A stretch of 64,000 bases of DNA, taken from positions 1 to 64,000 of the forward strand of contig DASWII010000059.1 of assembly GCA_036397755.1 (NCBI GenBank). Reading direction: 5' to 3'. Shown in pieces: positions 1 to 7,475 of the stretch; the first letter of the stretch is position 1, and every line of letters begins with the position of its first letter. The translations under genes and the position numbers were made by a program. The stretch comes from CAMYLY01 sp036397755. GTDB taxonomy: Bacteria > Gemmatimonadota > Gemmatimonadetes > Gemmatimonadales > GWC2-71-9. Under the pieces are notes generated by a model. It did not search any database, was not told the origin of the DNA, and saw only the letters and a program-made list of their open reading frames with translations.

Positions 1-53
1 CGAAAGACGTCCCCACGCTCCGGCGAGAACTCGGACTCGTGGAGGAATCCTGA
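1..53 (+). CDS. Antitoxin C-terminus (partial, cut by window edge)
   Basis: Only the last 16 complete codons are inside the window, reading KDVPTLRRELGLVEES before a TGA at 51-53. The frame ends directly on the start of a YoeB-like toxin, with a CTGA overlap, which is the usual antitoxin-first order of type II toxin-antitoxin modules. By analogy with YefM-YoeB it should be the DNA-binding antidote that neutralises the toxin and represses the operon. Too little is visible to name the antitoxin family. Confidence 0.55.
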   Translation, partial: KDVPTLRRELGLVEES

Positions 54-325
54 CCGAGCGCGGCAAGCGCAAGGCGGTCTTCCAAGACGAGTTCCTTGAG
101 GATCTCCGCTATTGGGTGGACACCAACCGGAAGATGGCCCGACGAGTGCTGGACCTGGTGGAAGCGACGCTCCGTGACCCGCATGGCGGGATCGGCAAGC
201 CGGAGCATCTCAAGTATCTCGGCGGCGCCGTCTGGTCCCGACGTGTCAACGACGCCGATCGTCTGGTCTACGAAGTGTTCGCGGACCGTATCGAGTTTCT
301 CCAAGCACGTTACCACCACGGTTGA
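50..325 (+). CDS. yoeB: YoeB/Txe-family mRNA interferase toxin
   Basis: About 91 residues, close to the 84 of Escherichia coli YoeB. Family landmarks are in order: a YW-D-N segment near the N-terminus, GKPEHLK, WSRRVNDADRLVY and a C-terminal ARYHHG that matches the YHY end of YoeB. The Glu of GKPE, the Arg of WSRR and the terminal His are the positions known to be catalytic in the family. YoeB cleaves mRNA on the ribosome. The conserved N-terminus lies upstream of the first conventional start (GTG at 116, which would give 69 residues). The only codon that restores it is CTG at 50, overlapping the antitoxin stop, with a GGAGGA at 41-46. The start is therefore uncertain, but the family is clear. 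It borders attC-like sequence, and toxin-antitoxin pairs are common integron cargo. Confidence 0.85.
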   Translation: MTERGKRKAVFQDEFLEDLRYWVDTNRKMARRVLDLVEATLRDPHGGIGKPEHLKYLGGAVWSRRVNDADRLVYEVFADRIEFLQARYHHG

Positions 326-352
326 CCCGGGCCTCGCTCGCCGCAACGCAAA

Positions 353-359
353 GTTAGGC
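353..359 (-). other. attC-like core heptamer (half site)
   Basis: On the minus strand this reads GCCTAAC, a match to the RYYYAAC core of integron attC sites, and it contains the TAA stop of the SRPBCC gene. A stop codon inside the R'' core is typical of cassette genes. I could not find a matching GTTRRRY partner within the next 100 bases, so this would be a truncated site. Confidence 0.35.
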
Positions 360-839
360 GCAGTGGCCAGCCACCACCTCCGCATAGGAGCGAAGAATGC
401 CGCCCCAGCCGCGCTCGCCCGACACCGCTTCTGCCATGTCGGTCCAACCGTCACCGTGACGCTGCAGCTGCGAGTGAACAACGGTCACCGTCGTAGAGTC
501 CGCCCCGGACTCCGTAAACGTCACGTCGACACGGCTTGCTCGGCGGGGGTCCGCATCCGGAACGAAGCCGCGGCCAATCTGCCACGACAGTGCCAACCGC
601 GCGGGTGGCTGCCAAACCTGTACGATGCCCCAACCGCATTCGATACCGTCAGCAGTTCGCTCGTACCAGAGACCCCCCACTCGCGGCTGTAGGACGACGT
701 CCGTCCGCTCAGCGCTGCCAAGCCGATATGAGTGTGGCCACCAGGCATGGCAGTGCTCGGTGAAAACCCGAAATGCTTCTGCGATCGGCGCCTCGACGGC
801 TATGCTCTCGCGTACAACGCTGCGCGGGTCATCGTTCAT
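354..839 (-). CDS. SRPBCC / AHSA1-like (activator of Hsp90 ATPase homolog) domain protein
   Basis: A 161-residue single-domain protein with the START-like fold signature of the AHSA1/CalC group: an N-terminal SIAVEAPIAEAFRVFTEH strand-helix, a WWPHSY motif, PRVGGLWYER, GWGIVQVWQPPARLALSW and a C-terminal helix after GDGW. The start is ATG at 839, preceded by a GGAGG seven bases upstream on the minus strand. The longer open frame upstream only reads through the attC-like element. Proteins of this type bind hydrophobic ligands; the ligand cannot be inferred here. It stands alone, with its stop codon inside an attC-like core, as expected for a mobile cassette gene. Confidence 0.8.
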   Translation of the reverse strand: MNDDPRSVVRESIAVEAPIAEAFRVFTEHCHAWWPHSYRLGSAERTDVVLQPRVGGLWYERTADGIECGWGIVQVWQPPARLALSWQIGRGFVPDADPRRASRVDVTFTESGADSTTVTVVHSQLQRHGDGWTDMAEAVSGERGWGGILRSYAEVVAGHCA

Positions 840-892
840 ATATCCTCCGGCTTGACGCCCTCCAACACTGTGACGGCGACGCCTGTCACGGC

Positions 893-966
893 GCATAACG
901 TCACGCGCTGAGCCGCAGCGCCCAGCGACAGTTCGGCGCCGTCGGCTCCCGCGCGCGAGGTTAGAC
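893..966 (-). other. Integron attC-like recombination site
   Basis: On the minus strand the element starts with GTCTAAC (RYYYAAC core) and ends 74 bases later with GTTATGC (close to GTTRRRY). Between them is an imperfect palindrome: a GAGCCGACGGCGCC arm pairs with GGCGCTGCGGCTC, separated by an 11-base loop, and the flanking AACCTCGCGCGC and GCGCGTGACGTT arms extend the pairing with mismatches. Size, cores and hairpin match the folded bottom-strand substrate of IntI integrases. No integrase gene is present in the window. Confidence 0.55.
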
Positions 967-977
967 AACCGAATCCG

Positions 978-1142
978 TTACATGCGGGCCGAAGCTTCAA
1001 TCCGGATACGTTCATGCACGAGTACTCGCACGGGCCTCCCCCCGTGCCGGGCCGGTGTGTGCCGGCAACTGGCGGCGATCGCTGTGGCCGCCTCAATGAG
1101 CGCGTCAGGGATTCGGTCCTGCCCCGCTCCGAGGTCGGGCAT
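978..1142 (-). CDS. Possible 54-residue hypothetical protein
   Basis: An ATG-started frame of 54 codons between the CPBP gene and the attC-like site. It begins MPDLGAGQDRIPDALIEA and ends in a basic tail. There is no recognisable domain and no convincing ribosome binding site. Small orphan frames next to attC sites are often cassette genes, which is the only reason to keep it. It could equally be a chance frame in GC-rich DNA. Confidence 0.22.
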   Translation of the reverse strand: MPDLGAGQDRIPDALIEAATAIAASCRHTPARHGGRPVRVLVHERIRIEASARM

Positions 1143-1176
1143 ATAGGTCACGGCCGGCGACGGCTTCACCGCCTTG

Positions 1177-2028
1177 CTAGGCGTCGTTTGCCGCGAGCAC
1201 ACCGTTCGGCGTTACGTGCTTCGACGTGGCGGCGAGTGTCGCCGTACGATATCGCAACACGATAACGACGGCCCATACGATGACCAGAGTGCTCGTGACC
1301 GCAGCCGCGAACCCGCCTGCATTCGGTGACGCGGACACGAAATTGAACGACGCGTGCCACAGCACAACGGCCAGCACGCTACCGTGACTGCTGTTGTACA
1401 ACCACGTCAATACGATGGCGCCTGCGAGAATACCGAGAAAGAAACCAGGCAGGACCCGCAGACCCAGCGCCGCGTAGCTGGGGACGTAGAAGAATGCGGG
1501 CAGATGCCAGCCGGCCCACGCGATGCTCAATAAGACACTACTCGTTAGCGCGGAGTGTGTTCGTTGCAGGCGCGGAAGAGCAAAGCCTCGCCACCCGAGT
1601 TCCTCGCCCCACCCATTGGTGACAAGCCATAGCGCCCATGCCCAAAGCCCCAAATCAGGAAGGAAGTTGACCTGCCCCAGCGCTGTCCATGTCGGCGCGG
1701 ACTGACCGCTGACGCGAGCCGCGAGCTGGGCGGCTGCGAACAACAGGAGGGGCGATAACAAGCCGACGAGTAGCCACCGCCCGGACTGCCAAAAGCGGCT
1801 CGGTTGATCCGTACGGAGACTGCCCGGCCGCGCTCGACGAAGGAGCTGGGTGGTCGCCAGCGCCGCAATCGCCGGCCCTAACCCTGACAGGTAATGCAGC
1901 GCGAAGGGCAGGCGCGTCGCCAGATGCCCCTGCGCCTGCAAAGCGAGCGGAACCGCGATGGCCCAGGAGCAGACGTACGCCAGCACGTAGTACGAAGAAA
2001 CCGGATATCGCTCCGCTAAAGAGGTCAA
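1177..2028 (-). CDS. CPBP family intramembrane glutamic endopeptidase (Abi/CAAX-like)
   Basis: A 283-residue polytopic membrane protein with about eight hydrophobic segments. The diagnostic motifs of the CPBP family are present: an EELGWRGF box (EExxxR) in the middle, then a His in AWAGWHLPAFF, then an LWHASFNF box near the C-terminus. These Glu and His residues form the membrane-embedded active site in the Rce1/CAAX relatives. The start is TTG at 2028, supported by GGAGG five bases upstream. Bacterial members act in peptide maturation, bacteriocin immunity or unknown membrane roles; none is indicated here. The TAG stop lies in a GCCTAGC heptamer that resembles a degenerate attC core, suggesting cassette origin. 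Confidence 0.85.
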   Translation of the reverse strand: MTSLAERYPVSSYYVLAYVCSWAIAVPLALQAQGHLATRLPFALHYLSGLGPAIAALATTQLLRRARPGSLRTDQPSRFWQSGRWLLVGLLSPLLLFAAAQLAARVSGQSAPTWTALGQVNFLPDLGLWAWALWLVTNGWGEELGWRGFALPRLQRTHSALTSSVLLSIAWAGWHLPAFFYVPSYAALGLRVLPGFFLGILAGAIVLTWLYNSSHGSVLAVVLWHASFNFVSASPNAGGFAAAVTSTLVIVWAVVIVLRYRTATLAATSKHVTPNGVLAANDA

Positions 2029-2077
2029 CCTAGCCTCCGGCCGCAGCCTTCCAGGGTGCCCTTCAATATGCGCCGCC

Positions 2078-2123
2078 GCCCAACGTCCTGCCGCTCAGGC
2101 GCGAGCGGTGCAACCGTTACGTT
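2078..2123 (-). other. Short attC-like element in the 2029-2261 gap
   Basis: On the minus strand a GTAAC core is followed by a CCGCTC-GCGCCT-GAGCGG hairpin and closes with GTTGGGC, a match to the GTTRRRY core. The AACG and CGTT ends pair, so the element is palindromic throughout. It lies 50 bases upstream of the CPBP start, where the preceding cassette junction would be expected. The left core is imperfect. Apart from this element I see nothing in the 2029-2261 gap. Confidence 0.35.
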
Positions 2124-2261
2124 CAATTCAGCCACGACCATCACGCGCTGCTCATCGCTGGGGGGACAACCCATGGGGGTTGATTGGCCGCGACCGCCAG
2201 CGGACGCTGTGCCCATCCGCTCGCTCGCGCTTCACGTCACGTCCCTCCGGCCGCATTCCCG

Positions 2262-3245
2262 CTAACCAAGCCCGACCAGCCGTGCCGCGTTCCCACCAAG
2301 TACGGCCTCCTCATCCGCGTCCTCCAACCCCAGCGCGCGGATACTCCGCATCATCTCCGCAAGACTCCCGATCTGATGCGGGTAGTCGCTGCCCGCCAGC
2401 AGATGATCGGCGCCGGCAAACTCGAGCGCGAGGCGGAGGGCGCGCACGTCGAAGTTCACCGTGTCATAGTAGAAATTCCTCAGATACTCGCTCGGTGGCC
2501 GGTCGATGTGCGCCCGGCAGGCGCGGAACGCGCGATAGCCCCGGTCAAGGCGCTCGGCCAGATAGGGAATGGCCCCGCCGAGGTGGGCCAGCACCCACCG
2601 GATGTTCGGGTACCGCTCGGCCACGCCACTGAACACGAGACTCGCCGCCGCCAGCGTCGTGTCGAACGTGAACCCCACCAAGGGCATGAGCCAGTAGTGC
2701 TCCAACGCTTCCACGCCGACCGGAAACGTCGGATGGATGTAGAGCACCGCACCCAGCGCGTCGGCACGGCGATACAGCGGGTCGAACGCGGCGTCGCTCA
2801 AGGCGAGACCGTTGGCGTTGCTGAACGGCATCGCACCAGGCAAACCCAGTTCCTCTATCGCGCGTTCGAGCTCGCTCACGCACGCCGCCGGGTCATTGAG
2901 CGGCAATGTCGCGAGCGCCGTGAACCGATCGCCACGCTCCCGCACGATCGCGGCCAACGCGTCGTTGATCTGCTTGGCGTACGTGACCGACTGCGCCGGG
3001 GGGTGCAGCAGTGTGCCCGGCGCGGTGAAGGAAAGGACCTGCATATCGACCCCGGCGTCGTCCAGTACGCCGAGCCGGTAAGTGATATCGCGGTGCCCCG
3101 GCACGGCGATATTCGCGTCTCCCGGAGACCGCAGCACCGGATTGCCGTCCGCGTCGTCGGTGACGGTGATGGGGCCGCCGTCATGGCGCAGGGCGTCGAT
3201 GTAGGCGGGGGGGTAGTAGTGGTTGTGGAAGTCAATTACGCGCAC
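2262..3245 (-). CDS. Amidohydrolase family 2 (ACMSD-like) metal-dependent hydrolase/decarboxylase
   Basis: A 327-residue TIM-barrel enzyme of the amidohydrolase-2 family. The N-terminal HxH metal motif is at His7 and His9 (DFHNHYYP). Further ligands are His171 (YIHPTFP), His221 in LAHLGGAIPYL and Asp287 in GSDYPHQIG. This set matches 2-amino-3-carboxymuconate 6-semialdehyde decarboxylase and its relatives that decarboxylate or hydrolyse aromatic-derived acids. The exact substrate is not visible. The start is GTG at 3245 with AAGGAGG eight bases upstream. It overlaps the end of the permease gene by 14 bases, so the two are probably co-transcribed and the permease may bring in the substrate. 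Confidence 0.85.
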   Translation of the reverse strand: MRVIDFHNHYYPPAYIDALRHDGGPITVTDDADGNPVLRSPGDANIAVPGHRDITYRLGVLDDAGVDMQVLSFTAPGTLLHPPAQSVTYAKQINDALAAIVRERGDRFTALATLPLNDPAACVSELERAIEELGLPGAMPFSNANGLALSDAAFDPLYRRADALGAVLYIHPTFPVGVEALEHYWLMPLVGFTFDTTLAAASLVFSGVAERYPNIRWVLAHLGGAIPYLAERLDRGYRAFRACRAHIDRPPSEYLRNFYYDTVNFDVRALRLALEFAGADHLLAGSDYPHQIGSLAEMMRSIRALGLEDADEEAVLGGNAARLVGLG

Positions 3246-4584
3246 CGAGGAATCCTCCTTTGGCGTCGCGCCATCGGGTCCACACGAGAAACACGGGCGC
3301 CCCAGCGGCGACCAGCAGCAGGCCCGTAAGACTCTCGACGGGATCCGAGACGATCTGATTGAACACGATGACGGCGCTCGCCGCCACGAACACCAGCGGC
3401 GCGACCGGGACGAACGGCATGCGATAGGTGGGCTCGTAGTCCGGACGCCGCCGGAGCACCAGCAGGCCGGCGGCCATCAGCGCGAAGAACGCCCATTCGG
3501 TATAGATCACCCGGGTGAACAACTCCCGATAGGTGCCGGTGACGACGAGTACCGAGGCCCACAGCGCCTGCACGACGATGGCGCGATGCGGCGTTCGGAA
3601 CCGGGGATGCACCTCGCCGAACCGCCGAAACAACAGGCCGTCCCGCGCCATCGAGTAGTACACCCGCGGGCCAGCCAGAATGATGCCGCTGAGAGCTCCA
3701 AAGGTCGAGAACACCACGAGCCCGGACATGAACGCGGCGCCGCCGGTGCCGATCACGGCATCGGCCGCGTCCGCGGCCACCCGACTCGACGCCCGCACGG
3801 CCTCGACGGGAAGCACGTAGACATACACGACGTTGAGCAGCAGGTAGCACACCGTGACGGTCCCGACACCGATCAGCAACGCTCGCGGAATGGTCGTTCG
3901 CGGCTCGATCGTCTCGTCCGCGGCGTAGGTGACCATGTGCCACCCGCCATAGGCAAACAGCCCAGCGATCATCGCCAGCGCAAACGTCTGGAATGACGGC
4001 GCCGGAGCCGCGACTGCCTCCGCGCCGGACGGCGAGGCCGCCTGCCCGCCGAGCAGCAAGCCGATCACGATCATGACCGCGATGGCGAGGACCTTGCCCG
4101 CCGTGAACGCCGTCTGGACGATGCTGCCGGACCGCACACCCACATAGTTGATGGCGGACAAGACCAGGATGCCCGCCACCGCCACCGCCCGCGTGCCACT
4201 GGCGTCGAGAGGGATGAAGAACGCCATGTACCGGGCGAAGATCACGGCGATCGCCGCGATGATCCCCGAGTGCATGCTCCAGAACATCCCCCAGCCCCAG
4301 AGGAACCCGACGGACGGCGCATAGGCCTGGCGGAGGAACTCGTACACACCCCCGCTGCGCGGGAAGGCCGAGGCGAGCTCGGCGGTGACCAGGCACCCGA
4401 GCAACGTGAGAACACCCGCGAGGAGCCACACCAGAAGGATGCCGCCCACCGTCGGGACTTGGCCGGTGATCTCCGACGGCTGCACGAAGATGGAGGCGCC
4501 GATGATGGTCCCGATGACCATCGCCGTGGATCGCCACAGGCCGATGGTGCGGCGCATCCCGGTCGGCGCGGTCGCCACGATCAC
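3232..4584 (-). CDS. APC superfamily amino acid permease
   Basis: A 450-residue inner-membrane transporter with about twelve hydrophobic helices. The first helix carries the APC consensus VIGTIIGASIFVQP, whose unwound GxG region forms the substrate site. Later segments ELASAFPRSGGVYEFLRQAY and FAYGGWHMVTYAADE are typical of LAT/PotE-like transporters. It probably moves an amino acid or amine by proton symport or exchange; the substrate is unknown. The GTG start at 4584 lacks a clear ribosome site, and an internal ATG (MRRTIGLWRS) nine codons in is an alternative. The downstream amidohydrolase overlaps its end. Confidence 0.87.
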   Translation of the reverse strand: MIVATAPTGMRRTIGLWRSTAMVIGTIIGASIFVQPSEITGQVPTVGGILLVWLLAGVLTLLGCLVTAELASAFPRSGGVYEFLRQAYAPSVGFLWGWGMFWSMHSGIIAAIAVIFARYMAFFIPLDASGTRAVAVAGILVLSAINYVGVRSGSIVQTAFTAGKVLAIAVMIVIGLLLGGQAASPSGAEAVAAPAPSFQTFALAMIAGLFAYGGWHMVTYAADETIEPRTTIPRALLIGVGTVTVCYLLLNVVYVYVLPVEAVRASSRVAADAADAVIGTGGAAFMSGLVVFSTFGALSGIILAGPRVYYSMARDGLLFRRFGEVHPRFRTPHRAIVVQALWASVLVVTGTYRELFTRVIYTEWAFFALMAAGLLVLRRRPDYEPTYRMPFVPVAPLVFVAASAVIVFNQIVSDPVESLTGLLLVAAGAPVFLVWTRWRDAKGGFLGARN

Positions 4585-4646
4585 GGTGCTTTCGTCGCCT
4601 CGTGCAGGGCCGTGCGTCCGTCTTGGTGACCGAGGGGACTGCCGGG

Positions 4647-5330
4647 CTACCCGCCGCCGGCGGGAGGCAACGGCTCCTCACGATAGAGCCTGCCGACGTT
4701 GGCCACGAACCGCGCCAGAAACAGCCCGAACATCAGCGCGACCGCCGCCCCCATCACCCAGTCGGCGCCCGTACGCAACGCGGCGAGCGACCACGCGCCG
4801 CTGGACGTTCCGATGGCCAACACCGTATTCGCGACGATCAGCAGGATCCTGGCCTCGGTGGGACCGAGGACGCCGTAGGAGAGGCGAAACTGGCCGAAGA
4901 CCTGCGCTTCGAGGTAGACGTTGATCGAAAGCACGAGATAGCCGGCCACGAGAAGCATCGCCCATTCGAACGATACGAGTGGAGACAACCCGAGACAGGC
5001 GATGATCACGACCGTGGCAAACGCGTCGACCGCGTGATCCAGGTAGAAGCCGAAGCGGGGCCGTTCGACCTTCCGCACGCGCGCCACCGTCCCGTCCAGG
5101 CTGTCCCCGAACCAGTTCACCACGAGCAGGACGGTCGCCATCCAGAGCCAGCGCGTGTCCCAATTGGTGAGGTAATAGGCTCCACCCGTGCCGAGCGCCC
5201 CCAGTACGCCGATCGCGGTCAGATGATCGGAGTTCACGGCGGCCGGCATGCGGCGGGCCAGGGCGACCAGGAGTCGCTTCTCGGGGCCCGCGAGCAGAAA
5301 AGTCATCTGGCGATCACCGCCAACGGCCAT
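4647..5330 (-). CDS. CDP-alcohol phosphatidyltransferase family protein
   Basis: A 227-residue integral membrane enzyme with the complete family signature D-xx-DG-xx-AR...G-xxx-D-xxx-D: DSLDGTVARV, then GFYLDHAVD. The four Asp residues bind the two metal ions that drive transfer of a phosphatidyl group from CDP-diacylglycerol, or a similar CDP-alcohol reaction, at the cytoplasmic membrane face. About six hydrophobic segments are visible. The ATG at 5330 has AAGGAG six bases upstream and is preferred over the TTG at 5351. The acceptor alcohol (glycerol-phosphate, inositol-phosphate or other) cannot be told from the sequence. It is divergent from tig across a 190-base gap. Confidence 0.85.
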   Translation of the reverse strand: MAVGGDRQMTFLLAGPEKRLLVALARRMPAAVNSDHLTAIGVLGALGTGGAYYLTNWDTRWLWMATVLLVVNWFGDSLDGTVARVRKVERPRFGFYLDHAVDAFATVVIIACLGLSPLVSFEWAMLLVAGYLVLSINVYLEAQVFGQFRLSYGVLGPTEARILLIVANTVLAIGTSSGAWSLAALRTGADWVMGAAVALMFGLFLARFVANVGRLYREEPLPPAGGG

Positions 5331-5520
5331 AGGACGCTCCTTGAGCAACACGCGTTCGGCGAGGGTCGGCCGACCTCGACCCGACGACCCCGGGGACAGT
5401 GTAAGCTACCGTCACGACGGCGTTTCGCCGACCACCCGGCGCCCGGGTGCCTGCCTCGCGGTCACCCGGTGTACATTTCCCCTCCTGGCAACCCAAAAAG
5501 ATCGAGAGAGCCCTGACAGG

Positions 5521-6801
5521 ATGACGACGGTAGAGACGTCCGCCAACGGGACGGCCGACATCGCGATCAGCAGGCTGGGCGAAGAACCCGGCACCATCAC
5601 CATGAAGGTGGAGGTCGGGGTGGCGCGTGTGCGTGCCACGGAGCAGAAAGCCGCCGCCGTGCTGGCCAAGCGCGTTCGGCTTCCGGGGTTTCGCAAGGGC
5701 CGGGTCCCCGTGCAGGTCGTGAAGCGGCAGTTTCGCGACGCGCTCCGGGAGGAAGTGGTGCGGGCGGTGATCGGTGACAGCTGGCAGCTCGCCTTGGATC
5801 AGGAGAAGCTCGCGCCGATCGGGGACCCCCGCGTGTCGAACGTCAGTTTCCGGGATGAGGCGCCGCTCACGTTCGAGTTCCAGGTGGATGTGAAGCCGGA
5901 GATCGTGTTGGACCGGATCGGCGGGTTCATGTTGGCCCGCCCGAAGGTCGAGGTCAGCGACGCGATGGTGAGCGAGCAACTCGACGAATTGCGTCGCCGG
6001 CGAGCGCCGTGGGTGCCGGTTGCGGACGGCCCGCCGGCCATGGGAGACATGGTCGAGGTCACCCTGGCGACGATCGAGGGCGAAACGGCGGATGCCGAGC
6101 CTCGCCCGTATCAACTCGTCCTGGGCGAAGGACAGGCCATCCCCGAACTGGAGGAGCGTATCCTCGGCATGACGCCCGGGGACACCAGGGAAACCACCGT
6201 GCGGTATCCCGAGGATTTCTCGGACGAGACCAAGCGGGGGCAGACGCGCACGGTGCGGATCACGCTCCGCGAGGTCAAGCGCCAGGAGCTTCCTCCGCTC
6301 GACGACGCCTTTGCCCGTGAAGTGGGTGAGTTCGATTCGCTGGATGCGTTGCGGGCGGCGATCGGGCAGGATATCGCAGCGGCGGCCGCGCGGGACGCCG
6401 ACGCCGACGTGCGGCGCCAACTCGTGGACGAGATCATCTCCGCGAACGCGCTGGAGGCACCCAGGGCGCTGGTGCATCGGGTGCTCGGAGGGTTTGCCCA
6501 GGCGTACGAGGTTCCCGACGATCGGCTGGAGGAGTTTGCCCGTGAGTTCGGGCCGATTGCCGCGCGGCAGGTGCAGCGGGACCTCATCATCGAGCACGTG
6601 GCGACGCGCGAGTCGCTGGCCGCGACCGAAGAGGACCTGGACGCCCGCATCGCGGAGATCGCGGCGCGGCGCGGTGAAGAACCCAAGGCGGTGTACGCCT
6701 CACTCCAGAAGGCCAAGCGCCTGCGGGAGCTGGAGCACAGCATCACCGAAGAGAAGGTTTTTGACTACCTCCTCGCTCAATCCACGGTCACTGAGACCTA
6801 A
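5521..6801 (+). CDS. tig: Trigger factor, ribosome-associated chaperone and peptidyl-prolyl isomerase
   Basis: A 426-residue protein with the three trigger factor domains in order. The N-terminal ribosome-binding domain carries GFRKGRVPVQVV, the family's L23-docking signature (about residues 58-69). The middle FKBP-type isomerase domain begins near GDMVEVTL and includes an IPELEERILGMTPGD stretch. The C-terminal helical chaperone arms follow. It folds nascent chains at the ribosome exit. It heads the tig-clpP-clpX-engB run, a conserved bacterial order linking folding to proteolysis. The ATG at 5521 has only a weak purine-rich leader. The 190-base upstream gap must hold the promoter; a TAAGCT at 5402-5407 is a possible minus-10 but has no clear partner. 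Confidence 0.96.
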   Translation: MTTVETSANGTADIAISRLGEEPGTITMKVEVGVARVRATEQKAAAVLAKRVRLPGFRKGRVPVQVVKRQFRDALREEVVRAVIGDSWQLALDQEKLAPIGDPRVSNVSFRDEAPLTFEFQVDVKPEIVLDRIGGFMLARPKVEVSDAMVSEQLDELRRRRAPWVPVADGPPAMGDMVEVTLATIEGETADAEPRPYQLVLGEGQAIPELEERILGMTPGDTRETTVRYPEDFSDETKRGQTRTVRITLREVKRQELPPLDDAFAREVGEFDSLDALRAAIGQDIAAAAARDADADVRRQLVDEIISANALEAPRALVHRVLGGFAQAYEVPDDRLEEFAREFGPIAARQVQRDLIIEHVATRESLAATEEDLDARIAEIAARRGEEPKAVYASLQKAKRLRELEHSITEEKVFDYLLAQSTVTET

Positions 6802-6818
6802 CCCAATCGGACAGCGTT

Positions 6819-7433
6819 ATGGCAACGATCTATCCTCCGTACGTGATCGAGCGCTCCAGCAGGGGCGAGCGAACCTACGACATCTTCTCGCGGCTCCTAA
6901 TGGATCGCATCGTGTTCTTGGGCACGCCGATCAACGATGACGTGTCCAACGTGATCATCGCGCAGCTGCTGTTCCTCGAGGCGGACAATCCCGAGCGCGA
7001 CATCTATGTGTACATCAACTCGCCGGGCGGGATCATCTCCAGCGCGCTGGCCATCTACGACACGATGCAACACATTCAGGCGCCGGTGAACACCATCTGT
7101 ATGGGCCTGGCCGCCTCCGCGGGATCGTTCTTGCTGGCGGCGGGCAAGCCGGGCAAACGCGCGGCGCTGCCGCACTCGCGGATCATGATGCACCAACCCT
7201 CCGGCGGCACCCAGGGAACGGCGGCGGACATCGAGATCCAGGCCCGCGAGATCCTCTATCTGCGCAATCAGCTCAACGAGCTCTATGCGCAGCACACCGG
7301 GCAAACCAGGCAGCAGATCGAGTTGGACATCGATCGTGACCGGTTCATGTCGGCCGAAGAAGCCAAGGAATACGGGATCATCGACAAGGTGATCCAGCAG
7401 CGGGCGGACTTGGAGGCGAGCCCCAGCGCTTGA
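6819..7433 (+). CDS. clpP: ATP-dependent Clp protease proteolytic subunit
   Basis: A 204-residue serine protease. The catalytic triad is visible as Ser100 in GLAASAGSFLL, His125 in IMMHQPSGG and Asp174 in DIDRDRFMSAEEA, all in family context. IYVYINSPGG and the GIIDKV C-terminal strand are also standard. It forms the double-heptamer chamber that degrades proteins unfolded by ClpX or ClpA/C, in the cytoplasm. It starts 17 bases after tig and 42 bases before clpX, so the three probably share a transcript. A short N-terminal extension before the mature start resembles the self-processed propeptide of other ClpPs. Confidence 0.97.
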   Translation: MATIYPPYVIERSSRGERTYDIFSRLLMDRIVFLGTPINDDVSNVIIAQLLFLEADNPERDIYVYINSPGGIISSALAIYDTMQHIQAPVNTICMGLAASAGSFLLAAGKPGKRAALPHSRIMMHQPSGGTQGTAADIEIQAREILYLRNQLNELYAQHTGQTRQQIELDIDRDRFMSAEEAKEYGIIDKVIQQRADLEASPSA

Positions 7434-7475
7434 CGGTTTTCCAGGCCTGTTCCATACTAGGCCCGGAGAGGACAC

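Noticed and set aside
836..1096. Minus-strand frame of 86 codons across the attC-like site
   Set aside because: It reads through the palindrome and into the SRPBCC leader; no motif.
2184..3329. Open plus-strand frame opposite the amidohydrolase
   Set aside because: The minus-strand protein has a full metal-binding motif set; the opposite frame has only Arg/Val/His-rich filler.
5314..6597. Open minus-strand frame of 427 codons opposite trigger factor
   Set aside because: Antisense of tig with low-complexity His/Arg/Leu content; no ribosome site or family motif.
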